From assembly GCA_963724405.1 (NCBI GenBank), contig CAVRUQ010000012.1:868001-932000 (forward strand): a stretch of DNA of 64,000 nucleotides. The letters run 5' to 3'. This DNA is from CAVQBJ01 sp963724405. GTDB taxonomy: Bacteria; Actinomycetota; Thermoleophilia; Solirubrobacterales; Solirubrobacteraceae. A model generated the notes under the pieces. It ran no database searches. It saw only the letters and a program-made list of their open reading frames with translations, and was not told the DNA's origin. This document shows positions 49,806-60,480 of the stretch, piece by piece. Position 1 is the first letter of the stretch. Each line of letters opens with the position of its first letter. Both the position numbers and the translations under genes were made by a program.

Positions 49806-51443
49806 TCAGGTCTCCTCGGGCACCATCTCGATCGCGCCGCACGGGCATTCCTGTACGCACAGGCCACAGCCCTTGCAGTAGTCGAGGTCGAACGCGTAGG
49901 GCACTCCGTCGGGGCCCGGCTTGATGACGGCGTCGTCGGGGCAGACCCCGAAGCAGTTGTCGCACGAGAAGCAGTTGCCGCACGACAGGCAGCGCCGCGC
50001 CTCGTAGAGCGCCGAGGACTCGTCGAGCCCCTGGACGACCTCCTCGAACGTCGTCTGGCGGCGCACGCTCTCCAACTGTGGCTGGATCGTGCGCGGGGCG
50101 TCGGTGTAGTACCACGCGTTGATGTGCTCGAAGCCCGCCAGCTCGACCTGCGGCTCTCCGGGCGCGGCGATCTCGCGCAGCCAGCCGTCGATGCAGCGCG
50201 CGGCGCGGCGGCCGTGGCCGATCGCGACCGCGACCATGCGCTCGGCCGGCACCATGTCGCCGCCGGCGAACACGCCGGGGTGGCCGGTCATCATGCGCTC
50301 GTCGACGCGCACGGTGTGATCGGCGATCTCCACACCGGCGAGGCCCTCGAGCAGCCGCAGGTCGGCGTCCTGGCCGAGCGCGAGCACCACGGTGTCGGCG
50401 CCGAGCTCCTCGAATTCGCCCGTCGGCTGCGGAAAGCCAGACGCGTCGAGTGCCATGCGCTCGATCTTCAGCCGGCCGCCGTCGGCACCGGCGATCGTCG
50501 ACAGCCACCGGAAGGCGATGCCCTCCTCCTCGGCCTCGGCCAGCTCCGTCGGGTGCGCGGGCATCCGCTCGCGCGTGCGGCGATAGACGATGATCGGCTC
50601 GGTGCCGAGGCGCTGCGCGCTGCGGGCGGCGTCGAGCGCGGTGTCGCCGCCGCCGTAGACGACGACGCGCCGGCCGAGCTGCGGGCGCTCACCCTCCTCG
50701 AGGCCGTGCAGCATCGCGACGGCATCGATGATGTGGCCCGCCGTCCCGCCCGGGATCTCCGCGTGCTTGGCGACGTGGGCGCCGACGGCGATGAAGGTGG
50801 CGTCGTAGGCGCCCTCGCGCATCGCCGCGGGCAGGTCCTCCACCCGCTCGCCGCATTGCAGCTCGACGCCGAGCGCGAGGATGCGGTCGATCTCGGCATC
50901 GAGGACGTCGCGCGGAAGGCGGTAGGCCGGGATCCCGTAGCGCATCATCCCCCCGGGCCGGGGGGCCTGTTCGCGGATCGTCACGTGGTGGCCACGACGG
51001 GCAAGCTGATAGGCGGCCGACAGCCCCGACGGCCCGGCGCCGATGACGAGCAGGCGCTTCCCGGTGGCGGCGGGCGGCGGCTCGAGCGCCCAACCGGCGC
51101 GGATCGCCTCGTCGCCGAGGAAGCGCTCGACCGAGTTGATGCCGACCGACTCGTCGAGCTGGGCCCGGTTGCAGGCGGTCTCGCAAGGGTGGAAGCAGAC
51201 GCGGCCCATGACCGCCGGCAGCGGGTTGTCGGCCACGAGCGTGCGCCAGGCGCGCTCGTAGCCCTCACCGCCGAGTTCGGCGTCGGCGAGCCAGGCCTGG
51301 ATGTCCTCACCCGCGGGGCAGGCGTGATTGCAGGGCGGCAGGCGCCGCACGTACACCGGCCGCTCGCTGCGCCAGTCGCCGGTGCGGTTGGCCAGGCTCG
51401 AGCCGACGTCGAGCGTGATCGCGAATGGGCGCTCGCCGCTCAT
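49806..51443 (-). CDS. GltD-like NAD(P)H oxidoreductase fused to a 2[4Fe-4S] ferredoxin domain
   Basis: A 545-residue flavoprotein. The N-terminal iron-sulfur domain has CNHACPAGEDIQAWL and GRVCFHPCETACNRAQ. The FAD site is LLVIGAGPSGLSAAYQLARR, and the NAD(P)H site is VVVYGGGDTALDAARSAQRL, followed by the second FAD motif HPGVFAGGDMV. The C-terminus is a ferredoxin domain with CLSCGNCFSCDNC, GVCP and CKGCGLCVQECPCGAIEM. It probably connects NAD(P)H with the ferredoxin pool of the 2-oxoacid oxidoreductase encoded by the three preceding genes. ATG 51443 overlaps the beta-subunit stop (ATGA). Confidence 0.92.
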   Translation of the reverse strand: MSGERPFAITLDVGSSLANRTGDWRSERPVYVRRLPPCNHACPAGEDIQAWLADAELGGEGYERAWRTLVADNPLPAVMGRVCFHPCETACNRAQLDESVGINSVERFLGDEAIRAGWALEPPPAATGKRLLVIGAGPSGLSAAYQLARRGHHVTIREQAPRPGGMMRYGIPAYRLPRDVLDAEIDRILALGVELQCGERVEDLPAAMREGAYDATFIAVGAHVAKHAEIPGGTAGHIIDAVAMLHGLEEGERPQLGRRVVVYGGGDTALDAARSAQRLGTEPIIVYRRTRERMPAHPTELAEAEEEGIAFRWLSTIAGADGGRLKIERMALDASGFPQPTGEFEELGADTVVLALGQDADLRLLEGLAGVEIADHTVRVDERMMTGHPGVFAGGDMVPAERMVAVAIGHGRRAARCIDGWLREIAAPGEPQVELAGFEHINAWYYTDAPRTIQPQLESVRRQTTFEEVVQGLDESSALYEARRCLSCGNCFSCDNCFGVCPDDAVIKPGPDGVPYAFDLDYCKGCGLCVQECPCGAIEMVPEET

Positions 51444-52489
51444 GCCGGCCCCCGTTCGGCCGCCGCGAGCGCGTCGAGCAGCTCGATCTCGCGCTGGGGC
51501 TCGTCGGGGCCGGCGAGCAGGTCGTAGCGCTCGACGTTGCGGTCGGCGAGAGCCTGCAGCCGCGCGACGACGTCCGGGCGACCGTCGCCGGCGAACAGGT
51601 GGGCGAAGCGCTTCTGGCGGCGCAGATACTCCTCGACGGGCACCCGGCGGCGGATGCGCGAGACCGACGTGATGCGTCCGTGCACCGCCTCGAACACCGG
51701 GAAGAGCGCGCTCTCCTTGGCCAGACGAGCGATCTGGATCGTCTCGCCGGGCACCGACCCCCAGCCGAGCGGGCAGGGGACGAGGACGTGCACGTAGCGC
51801 GGACCGCGGAACTCCATCGCGCGCGTCACCTTGGCCTCGAGGTCGCGCAGCTCGGCGACCGTGGCGGTGGCCACGTACGGGATCTCGTGCGCCATCGCGA
51901 TGAGCGGCGCGCTCTTGCCCTGGCCGAAGTCGTTGCCGGGATGGCCGCCGAGCGGCTCGGTGGTGGCGGTGCGCGCGGCCGCGGGCGTCGCGCCGGAGCG
52001 CTGCACGCCGGTGTTCATGTACCCCTCGTTGTCGTAGCAGACGTACAGCACGTCGTCGCCGCGCTCGAACATCCCCGACAGGCAGGCAAAGCCGATGTCG
52101 ACCGTGCCGCCGTCGCCGCCCTGGCCGACCACCCGCACGTCGGTGCGGCCCTTCGCGCGCAGCGCCGCGGCAACGCCGGTGGCGACCGCCGGCGCGTTCG
52201 CGAACAGCGAGTGGATCCAGGGGATCCGCCACGAGCTCTCGGGGTACGGGGTCGAGAACACCTCCAGGCAGCCCGTCGCGTTGGCCGCGATGAGCTGTCC
52301 GCCGCTCGCGCGCACGGCGGCGTCGAGCGCGTATCGAGCACCGAGCACCTCGCCGCAGCCCTGGCAGGCGCGGTGACCCTTCGTGATCGCGCTCGGGCGC
52401 TCGGGGTCGGCCTGCACGGCGCGGTCGCTCTCCGGCAGCAGGCGACCGCCGACCGCGAGCGTTCCGGTCTGGTAGGTACGCAGGTTCAT
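51440..52489 (-). CDS. porB: Pyruvate/2-oxoacid:ferredoxin oxidoreductase, beta subunit
   Basis: A 349-residue thiamine-diphosphate subunit. The N-terminal Cys pair is in HRACQGCGEVLGAR. TPP and Mg2+ binding is in VVGQGGDGGTVDIGFACLSG, then VLYVCYDNEGYMNTGVQRSG. Later motifs are PLGGHPGNDFGQGKSAPLIA and VHVLVPCPLGWG. It cleaves or forms the C-C bond between acetyl-CoA and CO2. The length and Cys set match archaeal/anaerobe four-subunit PorB. The ATGA junction with the next gene and the 4-bp overlap with porA show tight coupling. Confidence 0.93.
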   Translation of the reverse strand: MNLRTYQTGTLAVGGRLLPESDRAVQADPERPSAITKGHRACQGCGEVLGARYALDAAVRASGGQLIAANATGCLEVFSTPYPESSWRIPWIHSLFANAPAVATGVAAALRAKGRTDVRVVGQGGDGGTVDIGFACLSGMFERGDDVLYVCYDNEGYMNTGVQRSGATPAAARTATTEPLGGHPGNDFGQGKSAPLIAMAHEIPYVATATVAELRDLEAKVTRAMEFRGPRYVHVLVPCPLGWGSVPGETIQIARLAKESALFPVFEAVHGRITSVSRIRRRVPVEEYLRRQKRFAHLFAGDGRPDVVARLQALADRNVERYDLLAGPDEPQREIELLDALAAAERGPA

Positions 52490-53757
52490 ACCGGCCCTCC
52501 GGCGACAACCCCGAGGTCGCGCAGGATGCTCTCGGCGTGCGGGCCCGCTCGAGCCCCGTCGCGAGCGCTCTGACCGCTTCCGACGCGGGCGAGCTCGCGC
52601 TCGACGACATCCGTACGGAGATCGAGGAAGTGCAGGTCGCCGAGATCGCCGGCGAGCGCCTGACCGAGCAGCGCGTGCAGCGAGCGCCGGGTGATCGCCC
52701 GCCCGCCGAGCCCGGCGATGACGGTGTGGGTCTGCACGGGCAGCCCGGCGAGCGCGGTGTGCACGTTGTCCGACACGATGCCGCCGATGCCGACGGCGAG
52801 CGCCCGTTCGAGCACGACGACCCGCCGCGCGTGCAAGAGGGCCGCGCGCAGCTCCTGCAGCGGGAACGGGCGAAACGCCTTCAGCGCGAGGGCGCCGACC
52901 GACGTGCCCTGCTCGCGCAGCTCGTCGACGACCTCGGAGATCGTGCCGAGCACCGATCCGAGCGCGAGCACGACCGTCTCGGCGTCGTCGCAGCGATAGG
53001 TGTCGAGCAGGCCGCCGGAGGCGCGCCCGAAGCGCTCGCGGAACTCGTCGGCCACCGCGGGGATGAGGTCGAGCGCCTGGATCTGCTTGGCATGGGCGAG
53101 ATAGCGCACCTCGGTGAACGCCTCCGGTCCGACCATCGCGCCGATCGTCATCGGCTCGTCGGGATCAAGCAGCTGGTGGGGCTCGAAGGGCGGCAGGAAC
53201 GCGTCGACACGCTCCTGGTCGGGAACCTCGAGCGGCTCGAACGCATGCGTGAGCACGAACCCGTCCATGCAGACCATGACCGGCGCGGACAGCTCCTCGG
53301 CGATCCGGAACGCCTGCACGTGCAGGTCGACGGCCTCCTGGTTGTCGCTCGCGTACAACTGGATCCAGCCGCAGTCGCGCATGGCCATCGAGTCGGAGTG
53401 ATCGTTCCAGATGTTGATCGGCGCCCCGATCGCCCTGTTGGCGCACGTCATCACGATCGGCAGGCCGAGCCCCGCCGCGTTGAACAGCGCCTCGGCCATG
53501 TACAGCAGGCCCTGGCTCGCCGTCGCGGTGTAGGCGCGCGCGCCGGTGGCCGACGCGCCGATCGCGACCGACATCGCCGCGAACTCCGATTCGACGTTGA
53601 CGACCTCGCAGGGGGCGAGCTCGCCGGTGCGCGCGAGCCGCGACAGCGCCTCGACGATGTGGGTCTGCGGCGTGATCGGGTACGCGCACACGACCTCCGG
53701 GCGACTGTGGGCCACCGCTCGCGCCACCGCCTGCGATCCCTCGAGCTGCTCACGCAT
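52486..53757 (-). CDS. porA: Pyruvate/2-oxoacid:ferredoxin oxidoreductase, alpha subunit
   Basis: A 423-residue subunit. It starts MREQLEGSQAVARAVAHSRP and has AYPITPQTHIVEALSRL, VESEFAAMSVAIGASATGAR, AYTATASQGLLYMAEALFNA, MTCANRAIGAPINIWNDHSD and VMVCMDGFVLTHAFEPLEVP. These are the substrate-binding and CoA-region landmarks of PorA. Domain II follows with VLALGSVLGTISEVVDELRE. ATG 53757 overlaps the gamma-subunit stop by 8 bp. It forms the catalytic core with PorB. Confidence 0.93.
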   Translation of the reverse strand: MREQLEGSQAVARAVAHSRPEVVCAYPITPQTHIVEALSRLARTGELAPCEVVNVESEFAAMSVAIGASATGARAYTATASQGLLYMAEALFNAAGLGLPIVMTCANRAIGAPINIWNDHSDSMAMRDCGWIQLYASDNQEAVDLHVQAFRIAEELSAPVMVCMDGFVLTHAFEPLEVPDQERVDAFLPPFEPHQLLDPDEPMTIGAMVGPEAFTEVRYLAHAKQIQALDLIPAVADEFRERFGRASGGLLDTYRCDDAETVVLALGSVLGTISEVVDELREQGTSVGALALKAFRPFPLQELRAALLHARRVVVLERALAVGIGGIVSDNVHTALAGLPVQTHTVIAGLGGRAITRRSLHALLGQALAGDLGDLHFLDLRTDVVERELARVGSGQSARDGARAGPHAESILRDLGVVAGGPV

Positions 53758-54318
53758 GGGCCCGCTCCCGCAGGTGGTCGAAGGCAGCGCGCGCCGCGGC
53801 CTGGTTGCCGGTTGCGGCGAGGCCCGAGAACCGCTCGCCGATCGCCTTGGCCAGGGCGGCGATCGAGACGAGCCCGGTGAGCGCCGACAGCGCGCCGAGC
53901 AACGCGGCGTTGGGGATCGGCCGGCCGGTGTGCGCCCGCGCCATCGCGGCCGCGGGCACCGTCGCGACGCGCTCAGGGCGATGGCGCTCGCGCAGCTCGG
54001 CGAGCCCGAGCGCGTCGAGGGAGCGCTCGGAGTTGATGAGCACGTAGCCGTCCGGACCGAGGCCGCCGAACACGTCGACGTGCGTGAGCAGGGTCGCGTC
54101 CTGGACGACGACGGCATCCGGCTCGGCGATCGGCTCGCGCAGGCGGATCGGTCGCTCGTCGACGCGGCAGAACGCGACCACCGGCGCACCCATGCGCTCC
54201 GAGCCGAAGCTCGGGAAGGCCTGCGCCTCGAGTCCTTCGTCAAACGCGGCGAGCGACAGCAGCTCGACGGCGGTGACGACGCCCTGCCCGCCGCGACCGT
54301 GGATGCGCACGGAGAACA

Positions 54319-54319
<1 letters not shown>
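53750..54319 (-). CDS. porG: Pyruvate/2-oxoacid:ferredoxin oxidoreductase, gamma subunit
   Basis: A 189-residue subunit with the typical opening MFSVRIHGRGGQGVVTAVEL and AFPSFGSERMGAPVVAFCRV. The middle has PDAVVVQDATLLTHVDVFGG, and the end NAALLGALSALTGLVSIAAL. It shares one base with the ppsA stop (TGATG), so ribosomes can pass directly from ppsA. The delta (ferredoxin) subunit is not separate here; it appears as the C-terminal domain of the GltD-like protein. Confidence 0.92.
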
Positions 54320-56631
<2,312 letters not shown>

Positions 56632-56694
56632 GCTCCCGCTCCTTTGGACGCCGCTGCGCTGGTGAGCGCAGGCTACGAGCCGAGCGCGGGCCCG

Positions 56695-56794
56695 CGCATC
56701 CGGCGCCCGCCGTGCGCCGGATGCGTACTTCCCCGCATCGCGCGATGCCCCCCGGTGCTCGGTAGTTCTCCCCCACGGGAGGCGGACCGAGCAC
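56695..56794. promoter_or_regulatory. Divergent control region between ppsA and the USP unit, with two dyads
   Basis: A perfect 12-bp inverted repeat (CGCATCCGGCGC, 56695-56706, and 56714-56725) is followed by a nested stem: GTGCTCGG/CCGAGCAC outside (56755-56762, 56787-56794) and CTCCC/GGGAG inside (56768-56781). Two related boxes, GTACTTCCCC (56725-56734) and GTAGTTCTCC (56762-56771), are embedded. A similar GTAGTTCTCC lies before cydA. The 249-bp gap 56632-56880 holds no gene. Confidence 0.45.
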
Positions 56795-56880
56795 GGATGC
56801 GCGACGCGCGCTCGGAGGCGACCCTCGCAGGCGGGTTCGGGTCACGCGTGTGTGGCCCAAATGTGGCACGGACGAGGAGA

Positions 56881-57096
56881 ATGGAGACCGAGATGAGCAA
56901 CCTGACGCAGGCACCCGTGCTCCGTGGCCGCGGCCGCCACGCCGCGTTCCTGGACCGGGTGCGTCACCTGCAGCGCGCGCTGGCCCGCTCGACCGCGGAC
57001 GAGGCGAGGGGCGCGCCGAGCACCGTCCCGCGAGCCGGAACGGCACCGGTGCCGTCCGCGCCGGCGGCTCGCGGGCGACCGGCGAGGGGAGACTGA
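56881..57096 (+). CDS. Small basic hypothetical protein preceding the USP gene
   Basis: A 71-residue frame starting METEMSNLTQAPVLRGRGRH with AAFLDRVRHLQRALARSTAD, then an Ala/Pro/Arg-rich end. ATG 56893 is an alternative start. The sequence GAGGAGA before ATG 56881 is a plausible ribosome site. The helix FLDRVRHLQRALARS looks genuine, and the stop lies 2 bp before the USP start, so coupling is likely. No family is recognised. Confidence 0.5.
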   Translation: METEMSNLTQAPVLRGRGRHAAFLDRVRHLQRALARSTADEARGAPSTVPRAGTAPVPSAPAARGRPARGD

Positions 57097-57098
57097 TC

Positions 57099-57989
57099 GT
57101 GCACGAATCGATCGTCGTCGGCTACGACGGGTCGGCCGGATCGGCCGACGCCGCGGCGCTCGGGGCCCAGCTCGCCCAGGCGGCCGGGCGCGAGCTGTCG
57201 CTCGTGGCCGTGCGCCCGCCGCGGATCCCGACGTCGGTCGAGGACGGCCGGGAGCGCGACGAGCGTCTCTGGGTGCAGGCGCACGCGGCGCTGCGAGACG
57301 CGCCGGTCGCACCCGAGATCGAGCGTCACGCCGTCTGCGGCGAGTCGGTCGCGCGGGGTCTGCAGACCTTCGCCGAGCGCGCGAAGGCGGCCGCGATCGT
57401 CGTCGGCAGCCCGGAGCGGGCAGGCGCCGGTCATGTCGAGCCCGGCACGGTCGCCCAACGCCTGCTGCATGGATCGCCCTGCGCCGTCGCCGTCGCGCCC
57501 CGCGAGCACGCGCTCCGGCACCCGGGCCCGTTCCGGCGGATCGTCGTCGCCTATACCGACAGCGACGAGGCACGCGGCGCGCTGCGCATCTCGGCGGGCC
57601 TGGCGCGGTCGTGCGACGCGACGGTGCGCGTCGTGTCGGTGGTCGGCAAGGTCCCGTCGTGGACCGTCGGGCTCGCCGGGTACGCCGAGGCCATTCGCGG
57701 CGAGGCCCGGACACACCTCGACGAGGTGCTGCGCCACCTGGCCGGCGCCGTGGCCACCGAGGGCGTGATCCTCGACGGCGATCCGGCGGAGTGCGTGCTC
57801 GCGCAGGCCGACGGCTGGGCCGATCTGATCGTCACCGGCTCGCGGGGCTACGGCCCGAGGCGCCAGGTCCTGCTCGGGAGCGTGTCGGCCGGCGTGCTGG
57901 CGGGTGCCACCGTGCCGGTGATCGTCACGCCCCGAGGCGCGGAGACCGATCTCGTGGCCGAGCCGGCCGCGGTCCGCGTCGGCGCCTGA
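57099..57989 (+). CDS. Tandem universal stress protein (two UspA domains)
   Basis: A 296-residue protein with two Usp domains. Domain 1 starts ESIVVGYDGSAGSADAAALG. Domain 2 starts FRRIVVAYTDSDEARGALRI and ends GSRGYGPRRQVLLGSVSAGV, which preserves the G-x2-G-x9-G-S ATP-binding motif. In domain 1 the corresponding stretch GSPERAGAGHVEPGTVAQRL is altered. Two-domain Usps of this kind are induced by hypoxia or stationary phase in other actinobacteria. The start GTG 57099 follows GAGGGGAG by about 7 nt. It is divergent from ppsA. Confidence 0.9.
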   Translation: MHESIVVGYDGSAGSADAAALGAQLAQAAGRELSLVAVRPPRIPTSVEDGRERDERLWVQAHAALRDAPVAPEIERHAVCGESVARGLQTFAERAKAAAIVVGSPERAGAGHVEPGTVAQRLLHGSPCAVAVAPREHALRHPGPFRRIVVAYTDSDEARGALRISAGLARSCDATVRVVSVVGKVPSWTVGLAGYAEAIRGEARTHLDEVLRHLAGAVATEGVILDGDPAECVLAQADGWADLIVTGSRGYGPRRQVLLGSVSAGVLAGATVPVIVTPRGAETDLVAEPAAVRVGA

Positions 57990-58128
57990 GGCCGCGCCGC
58001 GCGCCGACCCGGGTCACGGCGCGATGTGCGCCACGCGCTGTGGTGACGCCGCCGACGAATCGCCCGATCAGGGCCAGGTGGCCCCGGCAACAAGCCCCTC
58101 CCGGTCGACTGGAGGCGCTTACCGCAGG

Positions 58129-58923
58129 TCATCCAGGCCGGCCGGCGCCGGACCATCCGGGTCTTGCCCGCACCGGCTCGCCGCGCCGGTGCTGCGCGCG
58201 ACCGTGCGCGCGCTGGCGCTCGTGTGCCGCGTCGACGATCTCGCGCGCCTCGGCGGGGTCGTTGACCACGTGCAGCCCGTCCAGATCGCTCGCGCTGATG
58301 CGCCGGTCGGCGAGTGCCCGCGTGCGCAGCCAGTCGATGAGGCCATCCCATTCGGTGTCGCCAAGCAGGACGACCGGGAAGTGACGGATCGTCTCGGTCT
58401 GGATGAGCGTCAGCGACTCGAACAGCTCGTCCAGCGTGCCGAACCCACCCGGGGCGATGACGAACGCGCTCGCGTAGCGGACGAACATGACCTTGCGCGC
58501 GAAGAAGTGTCGGAAGCGCAGCGAGATATCGAGGTATGGATTCGGCCGCTGCTCGTGGGGGAGCTCGATGTTGCAGCCGATCGACAGCGCACCGGCGTCG
58601 CGCGCGCCACGGTTGGCCGCCTCCATCAGGCCGGGGCCGCCGCCGGTGACGACGGCGTAGCCGGCCCGCCCGAGGCACGCCGCGACCTCGCGCACCAAGG
58701 CGTAGTCGGGGTGCTCGGCCGAGGTGCGGGCCGACCCGAAGACGGTGACGGCGCGTCGCACCCGCGCGAGCGCGTCGAAGCCGCGCGCGAACTCGGCGGC
58801 GACGTCGCGGATGCGCTCGGCATCGGCGGCCCGAACGCCGGGAGGCTCATCCCCGAGCCACAGCAGCAGCTCCTCGTCGAACGTCTGCGCGTGCGGCGCG
58901 GGTTCGGGCTCGTCGCCGGTCAC
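58129..58923 (-). CDS. LOG family protein (cytokinin-type phosphoribohydrolase fold)
   Basis: A 264-residue Rossmann-like protein. Motifs are AVTVFGSARTSAEHPDYALV, GGGPGLMEAANRGARDAG and the signature APGGFGTLDELFESLTLIQT. The long N-terminus before the fold (RIRDVAAEFARGFDALARV) marks the larger bacterial LOG group. Relatives cleave AMP or other nucleoside monophosphates to the base and ribose-5-phosphate. GTG 58923 lies 7 nt after a TACGCT box. The C-terminal ~35 residues are Arg-rich and poorly conserved in appearance. It is divergent from cydA. Confidence 0.87.
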   Translation of the reverse strand: MTGDEPEPAPHAQTFDEELLLWLGDEPPGVRAADAERIRDVAAEFARGFDALARVRRAVTVFGSARTSAEHPDYALVREVAACLGRAGYAVVTGGGPGLMEAANRGARDAGALSIGCNIELPHEQRPNPYLDISLRFRHFFARKVMFVRYASAFVIAPGGFGTLDELFESLTLIQTETIRHFPVVLLGDTEWDGLIDWLRTRALADRRISASDLDGLHVVNDPAEAREIVDAAHERQRAHGRAQHRRGEPVRARPGWSGAGRPG

Positions 58924-58930
58924 GCGCCCA

Positions 58931-58936
58931 AGCGTA
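58931..58936 (-). promoter_or_regulatory. -10 box of the LOG-family gene (leaderless)
   Basis: TACGCT on the minus strand lies 7 nt before GTG 58923. Confidence 0.45.
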
Positions 58937-58984
58937 GGGGCGCTGCAAGCGGGCTCACCCGCGGGCCGCGCATCGGCGGCGCAC

Positions 58985-59014
58985 CGTAGTTCTCCGTACC
59001 GGTCCGGCGGAGAA
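58985..59014. promoter_or_regulatory. Dyad and GTAGTTCTCC box upstream of cydA
   Basis: TTCTCCG (58990-58996) and CGGAGAA (59008-59014) form a 7-bp inverted repeat with an 11-nt spacer that itself contains ACCGGT. The box GTAGTTCTCC (58986-58995) matches the one in the ppsA/USP control region. The dyad ends 43 bp before the cydA start. Confidence 0.45.
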
Positions 59015-59057
59015 GGCGCGATGCCGCCACCGCGGCCCGCGACCAACATTGCCGACC

Positions 59058-60479
59058 GTGAACACACTCGACCTCGCCCGCACCCAGTTCGGCGTCACAA
59101 CGCTGTTCCATTTCATCTTCGTGCCGATGTCGATCGGCCTCGCCTGCTGGGTCGGGCTGTGCCAGACGCTCTGGTACCGGACCGGTAACGAGCTGTACCT
59201 GCGCATGACGCGCTTCTGGGCCAAGTTCCTGCTCATCTCGCTGGCCATCGGTGTGGTCACCGGCATCGTGCAGGAGTTCCAGTTCGGGATGAACTGGTCG
59301 CTGTACTCGCGCTACGTGGGCGACATCTTCGGCGCTCCGCTGGCCATGGAGGGGTTGATGGCCTTCTTCCTGGAGTCGACCTTCATCGGCCTGTGGATCT
59401 TCGGCTGGGGTCGCCTGTCGCCGAAGGTGCACCTGGCCACCGTCTGGCTGATGGCCTTCGGGACGGTGCTGTCGGCCTATTTCATCCTCGCGGCGAACTC
59501 CTGGATGCAGCACCCGGTCGGCTATGTGCTCAACCACGCCACCCATCGCGCCGAGCTGACGAACATCTTCAGCGTGCTGACGAACTCGACCGTCCTGCTC
59601 GCCTTCCCGCACACGATCTTCGGCGCGCTGGCCACCGGCGGCATGCTCGTGATCGGCATCTCGGGCTGGAACCTGCTGCGCCGGCGCAACGTCGAGTTCT
59701 TCTCCCGCTCGATGCGCCTGATGCTGCCGATCACGCTCGTGACCGTCCTGCTCACGCTCGGCTTCGGCCACGGCCAGGCGCTGCTCATGCAGGACCAGCA
59801 GCCGATGAAGATGGCCTCCACCGAGGGCCTGTACAACACGACCAAGGGCGCCGGCCTGTCGATCTTCGCCGTTGGGCCGCTGCAGCGCCATCCGAACAAG
59901 CTGCAGCCCGACATCCGCATCCCACACCTGGAGTCGATCATCGCCACGCTCAGCTGGAACGGCTCGCTGCCCGGCATCAACACCGAGAACCGGATCGAGC
60001 AGGCCAAGTACGGCCCGGGCGACTACGTGCCGATCATCGGCGTCACGTACTGGTCCTTCCGCGCCATGATCGGCGCCGGCACGGTCATGCTGCTGATCGC
60101 GATCGCCGGCCTGTGGCTCGCGTACCGGAGGAGGCTCGAGGGCAGCAAGTGGTTCAACCGCCTCGCGGTCGCCGGCATCTTCCTGCCGATCATCGCCAAC
60201 TGGAGCGGCTGGATCTTCACCGAGATGGGGCGCCAGCCGTGGGTCGTCTACGGCCTGCTGAAGACGAGCGACGCCCGCTCGCCGAACGTCTCGATGGGCT
60301 CGATCATCATCTCGCTGACCGCCTACATCATCGTGTACGTCACCCTCATCGCCGTCGGTGCGCGCCTGATGGTCCGCGAGATCAAGCACGGTCCCGACGA
60401 GCCGCCGAGCCCGCCGACCGGCGAGGGCCCGTCCGGCGAGACGAAGGCCCCGCAGCCCGACCTCGTCCTGGCCTACTGA
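59058..60479 (+). CDS. cydA: Cytochrome bd ubiquinol/menaquinol oxidase subunit I
   Basis: A 473-residue oxidase subunit that reduces O2 with quinol. Landmarks are RTQFGVTTLFHFIFVPMSIG with the haem ligand His18, GMNWSLYSRYVGDIFGAPLA, MEGLMAFFLESTFIGLWIFG, the second ligand in AFPHTIFGALATGG and the quinol-site motif EMGRQPWVVYGLLKT. The Q-loop is of the short type. GTG 59058 is chosen, 7 nt after an AACATT box; TTG 59049 is an alternative. cydB starts one base after its stop. Confidence 0.96.
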   Translation: MNTLDLARTQFGVTTLFHFIFVPMSIGLACWVGLCQTLWYRTGNELYLRMTRFWAKFLLISLAIGVVTGIVQEFQFGMNWSLYSRYVGDIFGAPLAMEGLMAFFLESTFIGLWIFGWGRLSPKVHLATVWLMAFGTVLSAYFILAANSWMQHPVGYVLNHATHRAELTNIFSVLTNSTVLLAFPHTIFGALATGGMLVIGISGWNLLRRRNVEFFSRSMRLMLPITLVTVLLTLGFGHGQALLMQDQQPMKMASTEGLYNTTKGAGLSIFAVGPLQRHPNKLQPDIRIPHLESIIATLSWNGSLPGINTENRIEQAKYGPGDYVPIIGVTYWSFRAMIGAGTVMLLIAIAGLWLAYRRRLEGSKWFNRLAVAGIFLPIIANWSGWIFTEMGRQPWVVYGLLKTSDARSPNVSMGSIIISLTAYIIVYVTLIAVGARLMVREIKHGPDEPPSPPTGEGPSGETKAPQPDLVLAY

Positions 60480-60480
60480 C

